Shown: piece by piece, positions 61,752-64,000 of the stretch
Numbering within the stretch: position 1 is the first letter of the stretch
How the letters are laid out: each line of letters starts with the position of its first letter
Origin: Plantibacter sp050587525
Lineage (GTDB): Bacteria; Actinomycetota; Actinomycetes; Actinomycetales; Microbacteriaceae
Direction: 5' to 3'
DNA length: 64,000 nt
Assembly (NCBI RefSeq): GCF_050587525.1
Contig: NZ_JBOBFT010000005.1
Coordinates: 225,000 to 288,999, forward strand
Made by a program: the position numbers and the translations under genes
Notes under the pieces: generated by a model
Seen by the model: the letters and a program-made list of their open reading frames with translations, nothing else
What the model was told of the DNA's origin: nothing
Databases searched by the model: none

Positions 61752-62528
61752 TTAGTACGCGAGGAAGTCGGTCACCTGAGGGGCGTCGTTCGTCCCACTG
61801 ACGTAGCACTCGATGACGACATCGCGTTTGGCGTTGTACTCGTTCTTCACGGTCGCCGTGACCTTCAGGAACCACTGGTCTTCCTGCAGTGTCTCGCCGA
61901 GATTCCCGACGAGCCAGTGCGCCTTGAAACCGTACGGGTACTGGGCGTCACCGTAGATGTCGCACGCTGAACGGGCGTAGGTGGACTCGAGTCCCTGCGA
62001 TGTGGTCGCTTCGGCCTCTGGTGCGGCCGGTGCGGGCTTGGAAACGGTGAGGGTGACCGTCGATCCCTCTTCGGCTCCTGCGCCCGCATCCGGCGACTGA
62101 GCGTCTACGGTCCAGTTCGATGCCAGAACCACGGCATCCTCTCCTCCGTCGAACTTGACGACGAAGCCAGCCGCGGTCAGTGCGTCGCGGGCGACATCGC
62201 CAGTCTGCCCGATGACATTGGGGACGGTGACCATGGCGGAAACGGGTGACGCGGTTACTGTCGGCCTGCTCGCCTCTGACCCTGCACGCGACCCGATAGC
62301 TCCGACGATGGAAACGAGAACGAGCGCGGCGACCACGATGCCCGCGATCACGAGCGCCTTCTTCGGACCGGGCTTCTGCAGCGCAGCGCTCACGTCAGAC
62401 CGCAGTGGTTCTTCGACCGGCGCCGGAGTCTCGGGTGGCGCCGGCGCGTAGTGCTCCGTCCATGCCGTTCCGTCCCACCATCTCTGGTGTCCGGATCCAT
62501 CGTCGTACCATCCTGGTGCTGAGCTCAT
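61752..62528 (-). CDS. DUF2510-membrane-PASTA domain protein
   Basis: 258 residues. DUF2510 at residues 4-28 (APGWYDDGSGHQRWWDGTAW), a Pro/Glu-rich linker, a membrane helix (ALVIAGIVVAALVLVSIVGAIG), a PASTA domain (VTVPNVIGQTGDVARDALTAAGFVV, then GSTVTLTVSK) and a C-terminal ~75-residue domain with two cysteines (SACDIYG, ECYVSG). PASTA binds cell-wall fragments, so the C-terminal part is likely outside the cell. Confidence 0.85.
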   Translation of the reverse strand: MSSAPGWYDDGSGHQRWWDGTAWTEHYAPAPPETPAPVEEPLRSDVSAALQKPGPKKALVIAGIVVAALVLVSIVGAIGSRAGSEASRPTVTASPVSAMVTVPNVIGQTGDVARDALTAAGFVVKFDGGEDAVVLASNWTVDAQSPDAGAGAEEGSTVTLTVSKPAPAAPEAEATTSQGLESTYARSACDIYGDAQYPYGFKAHWLVGNLGETLQEDQWFLKVTATVKNEYNAKRDVVIECYVSGTNDAPQVTDFLAY

Positions 62529-62568
62529 GCCGTCAGCTTATCGATCGCCCGACTTTCGACGATGGCTG

Positions 62569-62898
62569 TTACTTCTTGGCCCTCTTGTCGGCCTTCGGGC
62601 GGCGAAGTGTTGCGGTCGTGTAGGAGCCGAACCGGTGCTTCTCGGAGACGATTTCCCAACCGTCGTTGAGGAACTTGTGGAGCGTCTTGATGCTCGTGGG
62701 GCCCATCTGTCTACCGGGGATGTACTGGATCGTTTTCGTCTCGTACTTCACCTGCGCGGCGACAACAGGCTGAGGAGCGACGGGTGCCGGCGGTTGAGTG
62801 GGCGGCGCGGGTGCGTAGTCGTTCGTCCACTGTGCGCCGTCCCACCAGCGTTGACGTCCTGAGCCGTCGTCGTACCAGCCTGCAGGCGTGTCGCTCAT
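62569..62898 (-). CDS. DUF2510 protein with DUF4177-like C-terminus
   Basis: About 109 residues. DUF2510 (TPAGWYDDGSGRQRWWDGAQW) is nearly identical to that of the neighbouring gene; a Pro/Ala linker follows, then KYETKTIQYIPGRQMGPTSIKTLHKFLNDGWEIVSEK (part quoted), a DUF4177-like fold, and a Lys/Arg-rich tail. No membrane helix. It may be a soluble partner of the DUF2510-PASTA protein. Confidence 0.75.
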   Translation of the reverse strand: MSDTPAGWYDDGSGRQRWWDGAQWTNDYAPAPPTQPPAPVAPQPVVAAQVKYETKTIQYIPGRQMGPTSIKTLHKFLNDGWEIVSEKHRFGSYTTATLRRPKADKRAKK

Positions 62899-63043
62899 TG
62901 GTGTCCCCTCGGTAGTTCGTCTCCGAATGGTATCGGCTGGCGCTGTAGCGGAGGTAGGTGATTGACGCTTCTGTGCCCTGCGCACCCCTGTTTAAGCACC
63001 GTCGTCTCTTTTAATGCGGCGCGTCGTTTAATACGCTCGCGCA

Positions 63044-63322
63044 ATGAGTCTCACCAGCACCCCCTCTTCTCGTGCACTGATCTGGGTTGTCGTCGCAGTC
63101 GCGGCCGTCCTCCTGCTCGCAGCTGCAGCGTTCGGTGCGACGTCCGCGATCAACACCGCGATCGACGACGCGTATAACCGGGGCGCGGCATCTGTCACGC
63201 GCGATGACGACGTCCTGCAGGAAGCCTTCGACAAGGGCATGGCTGCCGGTGTCGAGTATCAGGAGTGGTTCTGCCACAACGAAGTCACCGTGTCTGCGCC
63301 GAACGGTACGGTTGCCCCGTGA
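63044..63322 (+). CDS. Small single-helix membrane protein
   Basis: 92 residues. One membrane helix at about residues 12-34 (IWVVVAVAAVLLLAAAAFGA) and a hydrophilic outer part (DDAYNRGAASVTRDDDVLQEAFDKGMAAG). The stop overlaps the next gene as GTGA, so they form an operon. Probably phage- or island-borne; function unknown. Confidence 0.6.
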   Translation: MSLTSTPSSRALIWVVVAVAAVLLLAAAAFGATSAINTAIDDAYNRGAASVTRDDDVLQEAFDKGMAAGVEYQEWFCHNEVTVSAPNGTVAP

Positions 63323-63657
63323 CTCTCGCCTCTGACGTTGAACGGAACCTCCTCGACTCATGGCGGATCCCGAAATTCGCTGCCGGGATGCTCGGCGAGA
63401 ACGGCCGGGACGCGAGGATGCTGAACTGGCGCATCGCTGGCGTCGTGAATGACGGGATCGGTAGCATCCGTGCGGTCCTGAACGTCCCGTCAGGGTCCAC
63501 GAATCAGGCAGACGTGTCATTGCTCGCCCGACGCATCTTCACGCTCTCAGCGGTCGCCTGCGCCGCGCTGATGGAGGTTCACGTGGTGACATCAGACGGC
63601 GAACTAGTCGGCATCATGAAACGGGCTCGCCGTTCAAGTTTCAGTCGCCGAACTTGA
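63319..63657 (+). CDS. Hypothetical protein, accessory region
   Basis: About 112 residues from GTG overlapping the previous stop (GTGA). Soluble, helical, ending in a basic tail (MKRARRSSFSRRT). Contains ISGVVNDG-like loop (RIAGVVNDGIGSIRAVL). No family recognised. Confidence 0.55.
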   Translation: MTLASDVERNLLDSWRIPKFAAGMLGENGRDARMLNWRIAGVVNDGIGSIRAVLNVPSGSTNQADVSLLARRIFTLSAVACAALMEVHVVTSDGELVGIMKRARRSSFSRRT

Positions 63658-63713
63658 ACTGAGGCACGCGGATCCAAGCGGCAGTGTCGGCCCCTTCCTC
63701 TACACTCGCCCTC

Positions 63714-63980
63714 ATGTCTCGCCCCAAGCCGATCCGTTTCGACGTCAACACGTGGTTGGTGATGCGTGGCGACCCGGTCCTTCCGAAAGCGATCATCGAA
63801 CGCCGCAAGGACCGCCGCGGGCAGGACGTGTACTTCGTGCTCTCGTGGGACCTCGACCCGGGGAAACGAGTCCTCATGGGGTCGAAGGCATCACTCGAGG
63901 ACGCGGACTCGATGGTGCTATACGACGTGCCGCAGAGCGGGTTTATTGACGGCCCACCGAACCAGCCACGGAACCGGTGA
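63714..63980 (+). CDS. Hypothetical protein, accessory region
   Basis: 88 residues. MSRPKPIRFDVNTWLVMRGD is followed by AIIERRKDRRGQDVYFVLSW, a beta-rich small protein of phage-like character. A further frame starts as GTGA at its stop. Confidence 0.55.
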   Translation: MSRPKPIRFDVNTWLVMRGDPVLPKAIIERRKDRRGQDVYFVLSWDLDPGKRVLMGSKASLEDADSMVLYDVPQSGFIDGPPNQPRNR

Positions 63981-64000
63981 CCGGGAACGCACGAAACAGC
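63977..64000 (+). CDS. Possible start of a next gene (GTGA overlap), partial
   Basis: GTG at 63977-63979 overlaps the previous stop and opens a frame (VTGNARNS) that runs off the window. Only the overlap geometry supports it. Confidence 0.25.

Overview
The window is high-GC actinobacterial DNA, most like a member of the Microbacteriaceae (Plantibacter, Curtobacterium or Clavibacter relatives). This rests on the class Ib ribonucleotide reductase operon, a galU-rimJ-SepX/GlpR-like neighbourhood, an IdeR-type iron box, GTG starts with GTGA or ATGA overlaps, and a helicase carrying a Microbacterium-type (MTES_1575-like) nuclease tail. No rRNA genes or plasmid functions are present. Genus assignment is inference.

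Layout. 1-3493: a truncated lipoprotein gene, an FAD monooxygenase and a divergent TetR/EamA exporter pair. 3490-7423: the nrdHIEF operon on the minus strand, with candidate NrdR boxes and a cluster of DnaA-box-like 9-mers upstream. 7809-16158: hydrolases, an MFS carrier, oxidoreductases, a DUF4349 lipoprotein and an acyl-CoA dehydrogenase. 16268-26871: a CsoR-type metal sensor next to a DUF445 membrane protein, then several transporters and sugar enzymes, then a CopB-like copper ATPase. Both metal-linked promoters carry the same kind of C-tract/G-tract operator. 27417-37254: serine hydrolase, MFS plus SIS protein, DedA, and four TetR-linked membrane transport units.

37314-37614 holds an unusual pair: a hexameric tyrosine-coordinated haem protein gene divergent from an OhrR-type peroxide sensor, sharing a control region of four 10-bp elements at 15-16 bp spacing. 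38222-43891 is core genome (tRNA-Ala, SepX/GlpR-like protein, RimJ, GalU, 5-formyl-THF cyclo-ligase, FmdB, MscL). 43894-47631 encodes a 1,245-residue helicase-nuclease whose Walker A and B residues are lost. 47789-56103 carries a ROK regulator, a GT4 glycosyltransferase, a Gfo/Idh oxidoreductase, a LysM lipoprotein and a citrate transporter with a divergent two-component system. 56944-59869 holds a ScbR-like TetR receptor and an AraC/siderophore-binding-protein pair with an IdeR box.

At 61287-61309 the 3' end of a tRNA gene stands alone. Everything to its right (61472-64000) is short genes of lower GC and unknown function, including two DUF2510 proteins. This looks like the left end of an element integrated in a tRNA gene whose intact copy should lie beyond the window.

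In general the genes form small regulator-plus-target units in which predicted operators sit in the divergent intergenic gaps. No CRISPR array, insertion sequence or complete prophage was seen.
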